Assembly: GCA_947090385.1 (NCBI GenBank)
Contig: CAMUNZ010000052.1
Span: forward strand, 1 to 7,241
Reading direction: 5' to 3'
Length of the DNA: 7,241 bases
From: an uncultured Campylobacter sp.
GTDB taxonomy: Bacteria > Campylobacterota > Campylobacteria > Campylobacterales > Campylobacteraceae
Position 1 is the stretch's first letter; each line of letters starts with the position of its first letter. Below, piece by piece: positions 5,842-7,241 of the stretch. The position numbers and the translations under genes are program-made. The notes under the pieces were generated by a model. It was not told the origin of the DNA. It worked only from the letters and a program-made list of their open reading frames with translations, and searched no databases.

Positions 5842-7241
5842 GAACAGCCATCATAGATCTTGGATCAAATTCCGCTAGAATTGCTATTTTTGAAAGAAAT
5901 TCTAGACTCGCATTTTATATAATTGGTGAATACAAAATGCGAGTAAGGCTTGGCGAAGGAGCTTATGAAAATGGCGGAATGATACAAAAAGAAGCTATGC
6001 AAAATTGCTATCTAGCTTTTTGTGAATTTAAAAAAATAATATCAACTTATAAAGTAAAAAAAGTGCTTTGTTTTGGAACTTCTGCTTTAAGGGACGCACC
6101 AAATGCTAACGAATTTATAACTTTAATAAAAAAGAAATTAAATTTAAATTTAAAATGTATCGATGGGCGCACAGAAGCATATCTTGGCGGAATTGCGGCT
6201 TTAAATTTACTTAGTGGCTTTGATGAAGGCGTTACTATAGATATCGGTGGCGGAAGCACAGAATTAGCAAGAATTGAAAATGGCAAAATCACAGATGTAA
6301 TTTCCTTAAATTTAGGAACCGTTAGATTAAAAGAGCTTTTTTTCGATAAAAATAATTTTAATGGAATAAAAGAATTTTTAGAACAAAATTTGCAAAAAAT
6401 AGGACCAAATTTTTATAGTCAAAATATAATTAGCATCGGCGGAAGCTTAAGAGCAATCGCAAACGCGATAATGATAAAAAACAACCATCCATTAAAAATC
6501 GTCCATAATTTCGACTATAATTTCGATGAAAATTTGCCTTTTATCCAAGAAATTATAAAATCAGATATATCAAATTTAAAAAATCTTTATATCAAAAAAG
6601 AGAGATTTGACACAATCCGCGAAGGCGCTATGATTTTTTCAAAAATAGCGCAAAAACTCGGTGCAAGGCATATATTTACAAGCGGAGTTGGTATAAGAGA
6701 AGGCGCATTTTTGTCTAATATTTTGCGCGGAAAAAATAATCTTGCAAAAAGTGTCGAAATTTTGGAGAAAAAAACTTTTCCAAAAGGTTACAATCCTAGT
6801 TTGGATAGTCTTCAAAAAAGATTTTGCACAAAAACACAAACAAAAGTAGCACAAATTTGCAACAAATTGTTTTTTACAATGAGAAATTTGCACAAAATTG
6901 ATGAAAAATATTTATCTTGTTTAATCGACGCTGCAAAATTGAGTGAAATAGGTGCAAAACTTGGATTTTATTCTATGCACGAACACTCTGCATATTTTGT
7001 AGAAAATGGATTAAACTACGGACATACTCATCAACAAAAAGCCTTAATTAGCACGATTTTAAGAACAAAAAATAAAATAGAAATAAATTCAAATCTCTCA
7101 CCACTTTTGCCAAATCATAAAGTGATTTTATGGTTAAGTTTTATTTTAGAACTTAGCAAAATCTTAAATTATGCAAAATACAAAAATTTGGACTTCAAAT
7201 ATGAAAATTTAACACTTCAAATTAGTGGCGTAAAAAATGAA
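5838..7241 (+). CDS. ppx: Ppx/GppA-family exopolyphosphatase or pppGpp phosphohydrolase, 3' end missing
   Basis: 468 codons run open to the window edge. The actin-like ASKHA fold motifs are in order: phosphate-binding DLGSNS at 7-12, GTSALRD at 80-86, RTEAYLGG at 111-118 (E113 fits the catalytic Glu), IDIGGGSTEL at 134-143, LGTVRLKELF from about 160, and GGSLRA at 201-206. A helical C-terminal HD-like domain begins near 310. In it the usual HD-type His-Glu/Asp reads S369-E370 within AAKLSEIG, while HEHSAY (381-386) is kept. The family removes terminal phosphate from polyphosphate or converts pppGpp to ppGpp; sequence alone does not say which. I expect about 480-510 residues in full, so only a few dozen residues are probably missing. 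The ATG lies in an ATGA overlap with the ferredoxin stop and has no clear ribosome site of its own, so translation is probably coupled to the ferredoxin. Confidence 0.92.
   Translation, partial: MRTAIIDLGSNSARIAIFERNSRLAFYIIGEYKMRVRLGEGAYENGGMIQKEAMQNCYLAFCEFKKIISTYKVKKVLCFGTSALRDAPNANEFITLIKKKLNLNLKCIDGRTEAYLGGIAALNLLSGFDEGVTIDIGGGSTELARIENGKITDVISLNLGTVRLKELFFDKNNFNGIKEFLEQNLQKIGPNFYSQNIISIGGSLRAIANAIMIKNNHPLKIVHNFDYNFDENLPFIQEIIKSDISNLKNLYIKKERFDTIREGAMIFSKIAQKLGARHIFTSGVGIREGAFLSNILRGKNNLAKSVEILEKKTFPKGYNPSLDSLQKRFCTKTQTKVAQICNKLFFTMRNLHKIDEKYLSCLIDAAKLSEIGAKLGFYSMHEHSAYFVENGLNYGHTHQQKALISTILRTKNKIEINSNLSPLLPNHKVILWLSFILELSKILNYAKYKNLDFKYENLTLQISGVKNE

Overview
The window is AT-rich, densely packed DNA whose gene content and order point to Campylobacter or a close relative in the Campylobacterota. 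The strongest marker is a response regulator whose C-terminal half reads like the essential CosR (C. jejuni) / HsrA (H. pylori) family. The species cannot be fixed from the sequence alone. From memory, C. jejuni has folB-like, cosR, ferredoxin and Ppx/GppA-like phosphatase genes next to each other (around Cj0356c-Cj0353c). The same order is seen here, with one addition: a complete sensor histidine kinase gene between cosR and the ferredoxin gene.

Layout: (1) At the left edge is the 5' end of a minus-strand gene that looks like thiS, a sulfur carrier protein, with a TTG start. (2) A divergent intergenic region of about 120 bp holds candidate promoters in both directions and a perfect 15-bp palindrome. 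(3) A 755-codon HerA/FtsK-type ATPase of unknown function follows on the plus strand. (4) Next come plsY (phospholipid synthesis) and folB (folate synthesis), which overlap by one base. (5) A 100-bp gap carries a good promoter for cosR and an adjacent histidine kinase gene 3 bp downstream. (6) A 66-bp gap holds a second promoter and an almost perfect 11-bp tandem repeat. (7) A small 2[4Fe-4S] ferredoxin overlaps by 4 bp a Ppx/GppA-family phosphatase that is still open at the right edge.

Most of the window is housekeeping: membrane lipid, folate, thiamine, Fe-S electron transfer, and polyphosphate or alarmone turnover. The point of interest is regulatory. CosR and HsrA are best known as orphan regulators that work without phosphorylation. 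Here the regulator has a complete phosphoacceptor pocket (E7, D8, D51, S79, K101) and a complete HisKA/HATPase kinase directly behind it. This looks like an intact two-component version of an essential regulator normally described as an orphan. Eleven-bp tandem repeats lie upstream of the -10 elements of both the cosR promoter and the next operon's promoter. They are candidate binding sites, although Campylobacter promoters are periodically T-rich anyway.

No RNA genes, insertion sequences, CRISPR arrays or convincing intrinsic terminators were seen. No stretch longer than about 120 bp lacks a gene.
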